Below are positions 8,045 to 17,924 of a stretch of DNA of 64,000 nt, piece after piece; positions within the stretch are counted from its first letter, which is position 1; each line of letters begins with the position of its first letter. A model generated the notes under the pieces. The model was given only the letters and a program-made list of their open reading frames with translations, searched no databases and was not told the DNA's origin. Origin of the DNA: Bdellovibrio bacteriovorus (GTDB taxonomy: Bacteria > Bdellovibrionota > Bdellovibrionia > Bdellovibrionales > Bdellovibrionaceae); contig NZ_CP102930.1 of the NCBI RefSeq assembly GCF_025558485.1, positions 2,542,001 to 2,606,000 of the forward strand, written 5' to 3'. Position numbers and translations under genes: made by a program.

Positions 8045-9801
8045 TTACTGAAGCAAAGCCTTGCGGGAAAGCTTGATACGACCTGCGCGGTCCACTTCAA
8101 GAACTTTAACGTCGATGATTTCACCTTCTTTAAGTACGTCAGTGACTGCGCGTACACGTTCGTTGGCGATTTCAGAGATGTGCAAAAGACCTTGAGTGTT
8201 TGGCAGGATCTCAACGAAAGCACCGAATTCAGCGATCTTCACGATGCGGCCTTTGTAGGTCTTGCCCACTTCGGCTTCAGCGATGATGTCGTTGATCATG
8301 GCGATAGCTTTTTTCGTTGCTTCTGGATCAGCGGACGCGATGTTGATCGTACCATCATCCTGGATTTCGATCTTAACACCTGTAGCTTCAGTGATACCAC
8401 GGATCACTTTACCACCAGAACCGATCACTTCACGGATCTTGTCTGGTTTGATTTTGATAGTTTCGATACGCGGTGCAAATTCAGAAATCTGACCACGAGG
8501 AACTTTCATCACTTTTTCCATTTCGTTTAGAATGTGAGCGCGGCCCTCTTTAGCTTGCGCCAAAGCCTGCTCCATCACTTCAAACGATACAGAGTCAATT
8601 TTGATGTCCATTTGCAAAGCCGTGATACCCGTTGGGGAACCCGCCACTTTGAAGTCCATGTCACCCAAGTGATCTTCATCACCAAGGATATCAGTAAGAA
8701 CTGCCACGCGGTCGCCTTCTTTAATCAGACCCATTGCCACACCGGCAACGTTGGCTTTCAAAGGAACACCGGCGTCAAGCAACGCCATAATACCGGAACA
8801 AACTGTACCCATGGAAGAAGAACCGTTGGATTCCAAAACTTCGGACACGATACGGATTGTGTAAGGGAACTTTTCAAACTCAGGAAGAACCGCTTTGATC
8901 GCGCGTTCAGCCAGGTTACCGTGACCGATCTCACGACGGCTGGTACCAGTCATACGACCCACTTCACCCACAGAGTATGGAGGGAAGTTGTAGTGAAGCA
9001 TGAACTTGCGTTTCTGAAGACCCAACAATGAATCAACCATTTGTTCGTCATCAGCCGTACCCAAAGTCACAGTGCCCAGAACCTGAGTTTCACCACGAGT
9101 GAACAAACCGGAACCGTGAGCGCGAGGCAGGATACCCACTTCGTTCGCGATCGGACGTACAGTTTTCACGTCACGGCCGTCAATACGAACAGCGCGATCC
9201 AGAATCATGGAACGAGCTTCCTGGTATTTTAGATCTTCAACGATGGAATTCAGTTCTTTTTTACGCTGCTTCAAAACGTCTTTGTCAGTGATGTCTGCCA
9301 AAAGAGCCTTTTCAGCTTCAGCCGCCGCTTCGTTGGCAGCTGCATAACGGTCTTGTTTTTCCTTGATGGAAAGAGCCGCTGCAATTTTAGGTCTCAACAG
9401 GCCTTCAGCTTTACCTTTGAAGTCTGCATCAATAGCCGGAGCTGTGAAAGCGCGCTTCGCAACGGAGCCCGCTTTTTCACGCAATTCATCCTGTGCATTC
9501 AACAGCGGGATGATGGACTGGTGACCGAACTTCAAAGCTGCCAACGCGTCTGCTTCAGAGATGAATTTTGTCTCACCTTCCACCATCAACAAACCATTGC
9601 GAGTTCCCGCAACGATCATGTCCATGTCAGATTTTTCCATCTGCTGTGGGGTTGGGTTGGCGATGAACTGACCATCCACGCGAGCCACTTGAACCGCAGC
9701 TGTTGGACCGTTGAACGGAATGTCAGAAGCATGCAAGGCCGCAGAGGCACCAAGGCTTGCCAGAATTTCCAATGGGAATGCGCCATCCGCAGACAATACC
9801 G
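8045..9801 (-). pseudogene. pnp: Polynucleotide phosphorylase lacking its N-terminus
   Basis: Phosphorolytic 3'-5' exoribonuclease. The readable part begins at VLSADGAFPLEILASLGASAAL, which in other PNPases lies about 100-110 residues into the protein. It continues through the helical linker and the second RNase PH domain with its FPPYSVGE and GSSSMGT motifs. It ends with a KH domain (IREVIGSGGKVIRG) and an S1 domain (GRIVKIAEFGAFVEI). About 585 native residues remain of the usual 695 or so. The frame stays open to 9856 through about 18 unrelated residues that are antisense to the neighbouring gene, with no convincing ribosome-binding site. So the first half of RNase PH domain 1 and the promoter are missing, either truly deleted or lost at an assembly join. 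Confidence 0.9.
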
Positions 9802-11732
9802 GGATTATGAAAATTGATCCGGCAGATGGATTGCTGAAAGTCTTCTTAAAACGCACCGGAACAACCTCGGGCGATGGTGGGTCGGTTTACGATGCCACCG
9901 CGAAGACGCCTTTAAAAATTAATCTGGATTATCAAAATCGCCTTTTGGTCTGGGACTATGATCGCATTCGTCGTATTGACCTTTCTGAAAATCCACCGAA
10001 GATTCAAACTATCATCGGGGGTGGCAACGATTCTGCAAGCCAGACTTATGCTTCGCCTTTGAATCTGAAATTTACCGATATCGGTTCTTCCTTCAACTTC
10101 GGAAATGCCACGTTCTCTCCGCTCCCGAATGGGGACTTTATCTTTAAAAGCGAAAAGTATCCGGAAAATGGCTCCAACTCCACCCGTCTGCGTATCTTTC
10201 ATGACAGTACGAACTCTATTTCTTCCGTCACTTTCCAAGGACCTGCGGTTCCCGGACATCCGGAAATTGACGTGAAGAACTGCACGCTGCTCAGTGCGGC
10301 TCCGGTGGTGGATTCCAGCGGAACCTTGAGCAAGTATCTGGTGTCCTTCTTTACTTCGCCGCCATCGTCAGATGCCGACTGTACTTACAATAACGGTTGG
10401 AACTACTTCCAGGCCTACTTTGACTTGAACGGAGACTTCGTCAGCAATGTCAATGCTCTGGGGCACGGTGCGATCATTCTGGGTAAAGACTTTAAAAATT
10501 ACTTCGTCCGTCGCGAAGCCGGAGTCGTGTATCAGTTAGACCCTAACACCAATAGCTGGAGTGCCATCGCCGGAAAAGGAAAAGGCATCTGCGAAGACAG
10601 TCTGGATGTGCTCAACGCCGAGTGCCGCCTGATCGTGGAAGACGCCTTCATCAACGCCAACGGCAAGATGTACCTGTTTGACAATAACACCATCCGCGCT
10701 TTACGCGACGACAACACTCTGCTGACGTTAGCCGGACAGAACCTGTCTTTCGGAGACAATCTTGACGCCATCAATGCCCGCTTTACCAACATCACTTCTG
10801 TGGACACCTGGAATGATGGTGGCGTTCTTAAAACCACCGCTTTGGATATCGGGGCCGCGCGCATCCGCGAATTCCCTGTGGCTGGCGGAGCCATCACCAC
10901 CATTGCCGGAAATGGCAATGCCCTGCAACCGAACACCGGCCTGGATGCCCACACCACCAGCATGAGTCCCCGCAGCAGTCAGTTTATCCTGAATAAGAGC
11001 AACGGAAATCTCTATTATATTTTCAATGACAAGGACATCGGTCTGTTGAATCGCTCTACCAATCGCTGGAGCCGTGTCGTCGGTGGCGGCACCGCTGACT
11101 ATTATAACTCGGACAACACGGTGGGAACATCCATCGAATTCAACACCACCGTCACCCCGCTGGCTTTTGAAAACAACAAGCTGATGCTGGTCAGCAACTG
11201 GTCGAATGTCGCCATTGGAGGGACTCACCGATCCATGTTGAAGATCTATGATTCAACGGACTCTTACCGCCAAAGCCATTTCATGGGCACCGACAGCAAC
11301 ACCAATCCCGCCTACTGTGCCACGGGAACCGCTGTTGCAAGTTGCACCTTCAGTGCGGCTGATTCCAGCCTGCGCACTTTCTATGACAGTCTTGACGGAT
11401 TCTGGCTTCATGCCCGTCGAGGCACAAAAAATATCTATCAACTGCCTCCGGGCGGAAATGTTGCCTCCTTCACCAACGTCACCCAGAATATGCGGGCGAT
11501 GACTTACTATCGCCGCCCGAATAATTCTCAGGTGATTTTCTATTGTGGCTCGGACGGCAAGCTTTATAAGAAAGAGCTTTCTTCCGGCGTCGAAAGCGAG
11601 ATTTCACTGGCTGGCGTGCCGGGAATGACCTGTGATGGGTTCGGCCTTAGCTATGTCCCTTCCCGTGATAGTTTGGTATTTATCTATAAAAAGAACGACC
11701 TCAGTGGTGTCGCCGAAATTCTGGCCCCTTAA
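9802..11732 (+). pseudogene. NHL-like beta-propeller protein, 5' end missing at the pnp junction
   Basis: About 640 residues of a repeat protein. Five or more units share a pattern of an AGxG or GGG core followed by a glycine-containing turn and an alanine (IQTIIGGGNDSA, WSAIAGKGKG, LLTLAGQNLS, ITTIAGNGNA, WSRVVGGGTA). These resemble the NHL-type repeats of large surface proteins. The frame extends back to an ATG at 9711, but those first 30 residues are antisense to pnp, so the native 5' end (signal peptide included) is absent. Native sequence appears to start at about MKIDPADG. Paired Cys residues suggest an extracytoplasmic protein. Function unknown. Confidence 0.7.
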
Positions 11733-11922
11733 TCATCCTTTCGCGTAACAAAACGCACTGTATTGAGCGCCATTTCTCTTGCTCTAAGCCCCCTAAAGCA
11801 CTACAAAATCTGCCTATTCTGGTGGCAAAATTCCCGGCACGGTTCTTGGAATATTGTCCGACTGGTAAGAAATTAACTCGATTTCGGTGTCGCTTTGACA
11901 CCCAAAACGAAAAAGGCGGACA

Positions 11923-14900
11923 ATGAGAGCATCAAAAAAACCTACACAGCTAAAATATTTTTCATCCCTGCTAATTTCAGCTTTGTTGTTCACTGCGTGC
12001 AGTCCATCTGCCCAGGCGCCCAAAGGCGAGATTTTTAATTCCGATTTCCTGGAAGGCCTGTACAGCACACGCCCCACTGTTGAAGAACCTTATATCTTTA
12101 TCGTCAAGCTTTCCAATCCCGCCTTGCTTGAAACGGCACAAAAAAAAGATGGCAAGGTCATCATCGACAAAAAACTTTTGAAAGCCATCGAAGCCGAGCA
12201 GGAACAAACCATTGCCGAGCTTCAAAAGATTTCCTCTGAAATCCGTGTTTTGATTCGCTATAAACGCGTTCTAAACGGCATGGCTTTGTGGGCTCCGGCA
12301 GCCGTTTTTGAAAAAATTAAAGCTCTTCCGAATATCACCATGTCTGAACAGTCCGGATCTTTCTCTCGTCCTCAGGAAGATGAAGAGATTAATGAAAAAG
12401 GCATGGTCGGAAACAACACCTCGGTGAAGTTCATTGGCAGCGAAGCTGCTTATGCACAGAATATCCGAGGTCAGGGAATGAAAGTCGGCGTCATCGACAC
12501 TGGTGTGGACTACACTCATAAAATGTTCGGCGGTGCAGGAACCAAGGAAGCCTACACGGCCGTGGACCCTTCCCAACCTCACGCGTCCTTCCCCAATAAA
12601 AAAGTTGTTGGCGGGATTGATCTGGTTGGTTCGGCCTATAACTCCGGGTCTCCGGATTACATGAAACGCATCCCAGTTCCTGATGCCAATCCGTTGGATG
12701 AAGCAACCCACGGGACTCACGTTGCAGGAACCGTGGCTGGTTTGGGTGATGGGGTAAACACTTATGATGGTGTTGCTCCGGAGGCGGATATCTATGCTAT
12801 TAAGGTTTTTGGTGCCAAAGGATCCACCAGTGACGAAGTGGTTATCGCAGCCTTGGAATATTCAGCGGACCCTCAAGGGGATCTGAGCTTTGCCAACCAA
12901 CTTGATGTGGTGAATCTGTCCCTGGGCAGCGGTTACGGAAATCCCCACATCATGTACAATCATGCAATCAAAAATCTGGTGCGTGGCGGAACGATTGTTG
13001 TGGCTTCCGGAGGAAACTCCGGGGATCAGTCTTATATTGTGGGTGCGCCGGGCGTGTCTGATGATGCGATCTCTGTGGCTTCCAGTATCGACAATATGAA
13101 CCAGAACGTTCTGTTCCCTGCCGTGGAATTCACAGCCGCTTCAGGCTCTATTCTGGGTGAGGCCATTGAAGGGGCTGTTTCAAAACCACTGGAAGAAGTT
13201 GCGCAAGCCAAGGCAGAGGTGGTCTTTGTCGGCGTGGCTGATAAAGATTTTGACGCTGAAACAGCAGCGAAGATCAAAGGCAAGATTGCCCTGATTGACC
13301 GTGGTGTGGTGGCCTTTGCTGATAAAATCAAACGCGGTCAGGATGCCGGAGCTTTGGCTGTGATCGTCGCGAACAATGCCCCGGGTGATGCGATTGTCAT
13401 GGGCGGTGAAGGCAAATTCACTGTTCCTGCGGTGATGATCACTCTGGATGTAGCAAACAAAATCAAAGACGCTTTAAAAGCCGGGGTTGTTGTTGCGGAC
13501 CTGAAGAGTTCTGCAAAAATTGAAAAAGCCTGGTTGGTGGACACGATCTCTCCGTTTTCCTCTCGCGGTCCCCGTTCTGAAGATGGTTTGATCAAACCTG
13601 AAATTTCAGCTCCGGGAACAAATATTATTTCCGCAGCCCGCGGCGCTGGTGACAAAGGGGTCACCATGTCCGGAACATCCATGGCCGGTCCGCATATTGC
13701 CGGCGTGATGGCGCTTTTGAAGCAAAAACATTCCGCATTGAATCCTTATGAACTGAAATCTGTTCTTCTGGCGCATGGTAAAGTTATCAACGACGCCGAC
13801 AAGAAAACATACTCTATCAGCCGTCAGGGCGCTGGCCGTGTGCAGGTGGCGGAATCTTTGAATGCCAAAATCGTGACGATCCCGGCGACTTTGTCCCTGG
13901 GCTTGACAGACATTGAACAGCAAAAAACACTGGCTCAGGAAATCACGATCAAAAACATCAGTTCTGAATCCGTGACGGTGACACCTCAGTGGTCAGGGCA
14001 CAAGGCTTTGCAGATCAGCGCGCCTTCCGTAACTCTGGCTGCCGGTGAAAGTAAAAAAGTTCTAATCAAGGCAAAAATCACCGGCTCCCTGATGGCTTCT
14101 GCCAACGACGAACTGGATGGTTACCTGAATCTAGTTGCGGATAAAGAAGTTCTGGCTCACCTGCCGGCTTTGGCAGTGGCTCGTCAGATTTCCAAAATTG
14201 AAGCGACCTCGTTGGTGGTTCACTCCACTTCTGCAAGCGACAGCGCCGGCAGTCTGACAGAGCTTCAATTAAAAAACTCCAGCATCAATGCCGGGGAAGC
14301 TTATCTGTTCAACCTTATTGGTTCTGACAGCCGTAAAAAAGAAAACAAACCCGACCTGGCTCACAACCGCAATTGCGACATGCAATCCGCCGGTTACCGT
14401 GTGATTGAAAAAGACGGTGGCCGTGTTCTTCAAGTGGCTGTCAAATTATTCGAAGGCATGACTACATGGCACCGCTGCGAAGTGAACGTGCAAATTGATG
14501 CTGACGGTGATGGCAAGGCCGATCAGGAACTGTCCGGTATGCCGGCATCAGACCTGCCGGGCCTGACCGAGGAAACCTTCGTCAGTCTGCTGCTGGATGG
14601 AAATCAAGCCCGCGAAATGCGCAAGCAATATGAAGCACAATACGCGACAGACCCGGAAAAAGCCAAAGAGGACTACACAGACGCGGTTCTGGATCTGCGT
14701 CCGATGGGAGTTTTCGACAACTCCACGCTGGCGATCATTGAAGCGGATATTTCCCTGCTTGCTTATGCCGCAACGGGAGAACTGAATATCAAGATCTCCA
14801 CCACTCACAATGACAATGGCGCAGTGGAGTACGATGACTATCTAAGTGCGCATGAAAACAAATGGGAAAAGATCTCTGCCAATCCAATGGCACAGGCCTA

Positions 14901-15078
14901 CACCAACCTACCGGAAGTTCTGGAGCTGGCCGGAGATTCCGCAAGTGAAGTGTCTTTGATCAAGGGCTACGGTGCCGGAGATTTAATTCTGTACACACCA
15001 CAGAACAAATCCGTTCGCGATATCGTCATCGAGGATGCACAGTCTCAGATCGTCCCGGCCACTTACAAGGCTGACTAA
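11923..15078 (+). CDS. Large S8 (subtilisin-like) serine protease lipoprotein
   Basis: The 1051-residue protein starts with a lipoprotein signal (LFTAC, Cys26) and an I9-like propeptide region (about 50-150). The peptidase S8 domain has Asp192 (VIDTGVDYTH), His263 (HGTHVAGT) and Ser586 (GTSMAGPHIAG). A protease-associated (PA) domain is inserted at about 400-530. A beta-rich C-terminal extension of about 400 residues follows, with an EF-hand-like DADGDGKADQE stretch near 866. The arrangement resembles the cell-envelope S8 proteases that carry PA insertions. The triad is intact, so it should be active on the outer surface or in prey. A long hairpin follows the stop. Confidence 0.93.
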   Translation: MRASKKPTQLKYFSSLLISALLFTACSPSAQAPKGEIFNSDFLEGLYSTRPTVEEPYIFIVKLSNPALLETAQKKDGKVIIDKKLLKAIEAEQEQTIAELQKISSEIRVLIRYKRVLNGMALWAPAAVFEKIKALPNITMSEQSGSFSRPQEDEEINEKGMVGNNTSVKFIGSEAAYAQNIRGQGMKVGVIDTGVDYTHKMFGGAGTKEAYTAVDPSQPHASFPNKKVVGGIDLVGSAYNSGSPDYMKRIPVPDANPLDEATHGTHVAGTVAGLGDGVNTYDGVAPEADIYAIKVFGAKGSTSDEVVIAALEYSADPQGDLSFANQLDVVNLSLGSGYGNPHIMYNHAIKNLVRGGTIVVASGGNSGDQSYIVGAPGVSDDAISVASSIDNMNQNVLFPAVEFTAASGSILGEAIEGAVSKPLEEVAQAKAEVVFVGVADKDFDAETAAKIKGKIALIDRGVVAFADKIKRGQDAGALAVIVANNAPGDAIVMGGEGKFTVPAVMITLDVANKIKDALKAGVVVADLKSSAKIEKAWLVDTISPFSSRGPRSEDGLIKPEISAPGTNIISAARGAGDKGVTMSGTSMAGPHIAGVMALLKQKHSALNPYELKSVLLAHGKVINDADKKTYSISRQGAGRVQVAESLNAKIVTIPATLSLGLTDIEQQKTLAQEITIKNISSESVTVTPQWSGHKALQISAPSVTLAAGESKKVLIKAKITGSLMASANDELDGYLNLVADKEVLAHLPALAVARQISKIEATSLVVHSTSASDSAGSLTELQLKNSSINAGEAYLFNLIGSDSRKKENKPDLAHNRNCDMQSAGYRVIEKDGGRVLQVAVKLFEGMTTWHRCEVNVQIDADGDGKADQELSGMPASDLPGLTEETFVSLLLDGNQAREMRKQYEAQYATDPEKAKEDYTDAVLDLRPMGVFDNSTLAIIEADISLLAYAATGELNIKISTTHNDNGAVEYDDYLSAHENKWEKISANPMAQAYTNLPEVLELAGDSASEVSLIKGYGAGDLILYTPQNKSVRDIVIEDAQSQIVPATYKAD

Positions 15079-15090
15079 AATTACCTTTTT

Positions 15091-15127
15091 CTGTCGGTAT
15101 TGCTGAAGACATCGGCAATACCGACAG
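15091..15127. repeat. Perfect 13-base inverted repeat after the S8 protease gene
   Basis: CTGTCGGTATTGC (15091-15103) pairs perfectly with GCAATACCGACAG (15115-15127) around an 11-base loop. There is no U-run on either strand, so this is not a standard intrinsic terminator. It could be an mRNA 3' hairpin or a binding site upstream of the next gene. Confidence 0.6.
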
Positions 15128-15225
15128 GTTCCCTACCGTCTTCAAACACGCCCCTGACAATTTCCTGACAACCTCATCGGCTTATCTTCGTTATATTGCG
15201 CAGGCATTCTAACAAGGAGAACCCC

Positions 15226-15540
15226 ATGAAAGCACTTTTGATGGCGCTGACAGCGTCTTTCGCTATGGCCTCAATCACGCACGCCCAGGACTGTGTGTCT
15301 GCGGATGGCCTGATCATCCCTGATGGCCTGACCGTGAAGCTTTACTACAGCGCAAATCCCACCAAATCTCTGGGACCTGCTTACACCTGTGATTCTGTCG
15401 CACGCGTAAGAACTTGTGTTGCTGGCGTCCTGTCTGCCAAAGAAATCCAGTGCAGCGAATATGACTCTGGCGGTTGTGTGGATTGGTGGATGGATCGTCT
15501 GCCGGACACGGACTTCGCCACTGTTCAGTGCCATAACTAA
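15226..15540 (+). CDS. Small secreted cysteine-rich protein
   Basis: I start at the ATG at 15226, preceded by AAGGAGAACCCC, rather than ten codons earlier. The 104-residue product has a Sec signal peptide (about 21 residues, cleavage after THA). The mature chain has six Cys (DCVSADG, YTCDS, RTCVAG, IQCSEY, GGCVDWW, VQCHN), probably paired in disulfides. No family recognised. A terminator follows at once. Confidence 0.7.
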   Translation: MKALLMALTASFAMASITHAQDCVSADGLIIPDGLTVKLYYSANPTKSLGPAYTCDSVARVRTCVAGVLSAKEIQCSEYDSGGCVDWWMDRLPDTDFATVQCHN

Positions 15541-15545
15541 AAAAC

Positions 15546-15577
15546 AAAAAGCGCAGAAAGACTCTTCTGCGCTTTTT
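15546..15577. terminator. Bidirectional intrinsic terminator
   Basis: A 13-base perfect stem, AAAAAGCGCAGAA / TTCTGCGCTTTTT, has a six-base loop and lies between the convergent ends of the small secreted protein and the 89-residue gene. Confidence 0.85.
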
Positions 15578-15846
15578 TATTCCAGCATTTTCTTTAATGC
15601 CTGTTTTTCCTCTGGCCCGGCGATCAGCCATTCCGGCGGCACATGTTCGGTCACATAGGCCCACGAGGCCTGACACATCTTCTTTGCCAAAGGCTTGCCG
15701 TGCAGATCCCTCAACAGATTCAGATGTCTTAGCAGAATGGTTTTAGTGGGCTTATAGAAGCCGTCCTTGTCTTTGCCTGCGTTGGAAATTTCCTCGGACG
15801 ATTCCGCCTGCTCTATTAACTTTTGAAAGTATGCTTCCAAACTCAT
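15577..15846 (-). CDS. Small hypothetical cytoplasmic protein
   Basis: 89 residues, mostly helical and charged, with no signal peptide or membrane segment. The N-terminus (MSLEAYFQKLIEQAESSEE) looks like an amphipathic helix. It stands alone on the minus strand and ends at the shared terminator. Not recognised. Confidence 0.5.
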   Translation of the reverse strand: MSLEAYFQKLIEQAESSEEISNAGKDKDGFYKPTKTILLRHLNLLRDLHGKPLAKKMCQASWAYVTEHVPPEWLIAGPEEKQALKKMLE

Positions 15847-16083
15847 GCCCTGATTGCACCATAGTCGAGGAGTTCTTGCACTGCTCTCACTTTTTCTTCG
15901 TCTTTGGTCCTAATTTTTATGTTGCATCCTAAATTTTAACACCCGTCTTAAGGCTTCAAGTAATGTGAAAGTACATCTTGATCTTACAGCGGCGACATTT
16001 TTTTGAACGAAACAAAGTTTAGCCGGCACCGTTCTACCGTTTCTACCGCAGGGGCCTACAACACACAGCTATGTGGAGGTCCA

Positions 16084-16893
16084 TTGACGAACTCAAAACA
16101 TCTCACCAAAACGGTGTCCGTGGCAGCAATCACGATTGCCTTCCTTCTGGCCGCTGCGTGCTCCCCGACAACTTCTTCCATCAAAGATCTGGCCAGCACC
16201 ATCGACGATGGGAATAACAGTGCCGAAACTCCGGGAAACACGGAAACACCAGAACCCACAGAACCAGAAACTCCCGCAGGACCGTCGGTCCCCTCTGTTC
16301 CTGAAACCCCCGGCGCCTATAAAATAGAGGCACTGTCCTGGGAAAGCTCCACCAAACCCGAACGCCGCCAATGGAGTGAATATCTGCATAAGATCATCCT
16401 GGAGGACTGGAATACACTGTTAGGTGGCGCAGATGACATGGACCGCTTCTGTCCCCGCTACAACAGTCTGGACAACAATCAGCGTGCAAATGTCTGGGCG
16501 GCCCTTTTCTCTGCGATGGCAAAGTATGAAAGTGCTTATGACCCGACCTCTCGCATGCATGAAACCACCATGGGCACGGACCCTGTGACCGGAAACCCCG
16601 TTTATTCCGAAGGCCTGTTGCAGTTGTCTTATCAGGATGTACAGTGGGCACGCTGGTGTGAATTTGACTGGAGCAAAGATAAAAACCTTTCTTCCAAAGA
16701 TCCACGGAAAACCATTCTGGACCCGTATAAGAATCTTTACTGCGGCGTTGGTATTATGGCCCGTCAGATCAAAAACAAAGGCGCTATTACGGTCAGTTCC
16801 GGAGCTTACTGGGCTGTCGTGAAAAGCGGTGGCAAATACCAGAAAATCACACCTATTTCTGACATGGTGAAAAGTCTGTCCTTCTGCAAATAA
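16084..16893 (+). CDS. Lysozyme/SLT-like lipoprotein, paralogue 1
   Basis: I choose the TTG at 16084, with GGAGG just upstream, over the frame opening at 16003. The lipoprotein signal that follows (FLLAAAC) then sits at the right distance. A Pro/Glu/Thr-rich spacer of about 40 residues leads to a lysozyme-fold domain. Its candidate catalytic Glu149 lies in AKYESAYDP and is followed by YSEGLLQLSYQD, like the ESxFDP...GLMQ pair of soluble lytic transglycosylases. Two more copies of this domain occur at 33.6 and 36.5 kb. Predatory Bdellovibrio use such enzymes on peptidoglycan; DslA (Bd0314) is a possible relative, unproven here. No sigma-54 site was found for this copy. Confidence 0.75.
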   Translation: MTNSKHLTKTVSVAAITIAFLLAAACSPTTSSIKDLASTIDDGNNSAETPGNTETPEPTEPETPAGPSVPSVPETPGAYKIEALSWESSTKPERRQWSEYLHKIILEDWNTLLGGADDMDRFCPRYNSLDNNQRANVWAALFSAMAKYESAYDPTSRMHETTMGTDPVTGNPVYSEGLLQLSYQDVQWARWCEFDWSKDKNLSSKDPRKTILDPYKNLYCGVGIMARQIKNKGAITVSSGAYWAVVKSGGKYQKITPISDMVKSLSFCK

Positions 16894-16901
16894 GTTCCCT
16901 C

Positions 16902-16945
16902 GTGGCGAGGTGGTCTCTGCTTTCCCTCGGGGATTGCCTCGCCAC
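16902..16945 (+). terminator. Long-looped inverted repeat after lysozyme-like paralogue 1
   Basis: GTGGCGAGG (16902-16910) pairs with CCTCGCCAC (16937-16945) across a 26-base loop, followed by ATATTTG. It may terminate the lysozyme-like gene, but the U-run is poor. Confidence 0.4.
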
Positions 16946-17034
16946 ATATTTGTTTTCTAAAACAATTCCTTTCAAAATCTTGGCTTCAATCACCTTCGCA
17001 CGGATTCTTTAAGCATCATAGCGCAGGAGGATCT

Positions 17035-17241
17035 ATGTCGGAGCAACACCGTACCCTGGAAGAAACCGGAAAAATCATTTACCACGAGTGGGAGCTGGAC
17101 GAGATGCAAAGAGCCTCCCGTCGGCATCAGCGCGAAACCGTGCCATACCCCTCGCAAATGAACAGTGCCCGGGACAACTTCGAGGATTCCGTGATCCACG
17201 TGACTTCTCCCGCCCCAACAGAAAGGAATTCCCATGCTTAG
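17035..17241 (+). CDS. Small hypothetical protein upstream of a DUF1328 gene
   Basis: 68 residues, hydrophilic, starting at ATG with a strong AGGAGG upstream. The sequence has no signal peptide and is rich in His, Glu and Arg. Its last eight bases overlap the start of the DUF1328 gene, consistent with translational coupling. Not recognised. Confidence 0.55.
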   Translation: MSEQHRTLEETGKIIYHEWELDEMQRASRRHQRETVPYPSQMNSARDNFEDSVIHVTSPAPTERNSHA

Positions 17242-17410
17242 AGCCGCCATCATATTTTTCGTCATTGCGATCGTTGCCTATCTTCTGGGCGCAGGTGGAA
17301 TTGCCGGACTGTCCGTTGAAATCGGCCGTCTGCTGCTTTTCGTCTTCCTGGCCCTGGCGATCATCAGCTTTATTATCAATCTCTTAAGTGGAAAAAAGGG
17401 ACCGCGGTAG
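17234..17410 (+). CDS. DUF1328 (YtjA-like) small membrane protein
   Basis: A 58-residue protein beginning MLRAAIIFFVIAIVAYLLGA, with two hydrophobic segments separated by a GIAGLSVEIG turn, the characteristic layout of DUF1328. GAAAGGAATTCCC precedes the ATG. Function in the family is not established; members are often near general or osmotic stress genes, and an osmC gene follows 25 bases downstream. Confidence 0.8.
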   Translation: MLRAAIIFFVIAIVAYLLGAGGIAGLSVEIGRLLLFVFLALAIISFIINLLSGKKGPR

Positions 17411-17435
17411 CGGCCCCTTTCTGAAGGAGGAATCC

Positions 17436-17888
17436 ATGCAACGCAAAGCTTCGGCCCGCTGGCAGGGCAATCTTCAGTATGGCAAAGGCACACTCAATAC
17501 TGAAAGTGGCGCCTTAAAAGATATTCCGTATTCTTTTGCAACCCGTTTTGAGAGCGCTCCGGGCACCAATCCCGAAGAGCTGATTGCGGCAGCTCATTCC
17601 GGTTGTTATGCCATGGCCCTGTCCGGAGCCCTGGCGAAAAAAGGTTTCAATGCCGACACTCTGGATGTGTCCGCCACCGTTACCATCGAAAAAAACGGTG
17701 ATGGTTTCACCATCAACAGTTCCAGGCTGAAGCTGCGTGCGCAGGTTCCCGGCATCGACAAAAAACTTTTTGAATCCATTGCTCAGGATGCAAAAGTGAA
17801 CTGTCCGGTCTCAAAACTTTTAAAAGCCGATATCACCCTGGATATCGACTTTCATGAAACCATGTCCCCGTCCCAACACGCTCATTAA
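17436..17888 (+). CDS. osmC: OsmC family organic hydroperoxide reductase
   Basis: Reduces organic hydroperoxides with a pair of redox cysteines. I start at the ATG at 17436 after AAGGAGGAATCC. The 150-residue product has Arg38 (TRFES), the peroxidatic Cys57 (HSGCYAMAL) and the resolving Cys123 (VNCPVSKLL). The pattern [19 protein letters not shown]...GTNPEELI is of the OsmC rather than the Ohr branch. It is likely in one transcript with the two small genes upstream, a stress-response cluster. Confidence 0.92.
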   Translation: MQRKASARWQGNLQYGKGTLNTESGALKDIPYSFATRFESAPGTNPEELIAAAHSGCYAMALSGALAKKGFNADTLDVSATVTIEKNGDGFTINSSRLKLRAQVPGIDKKLFESIAQDAKVNCPVSKLLKADITLDIDFHETMSPSQHAH

Positions 17889-17903
17889 CAATCTGCTTCA
17901 TCA

Positions 17904-17924
17904 TACCCCGCTAGGATGGCGGGG
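17904..17924. terminator. Possible shared hairpin between osmC and the Rieske reductase gene
   Basis: ACCCCGC / GCGGGG around TAGGAT forms a short GC-rich stem between convergent genes, overlapping the stop codon of the minus-strand gene. No clear U-run is present, so this is a weak call. Confidence 0.35.

Noticed and set aside
11836..11855. GGCACGGTTCTTGG upstream of the large S8 protease gene as a sigma-54 site
   Set aside because: The -24 part is good but the -12 dinucleotide is GG, not the invariant GC.
15850..16080. Sigma-54 promoter for lysozyme-like paralogue 1
   Set aside because: TTGCAC occurs but with CG instead of GG at -24; another GG/GC pair has a 16-base spacing.
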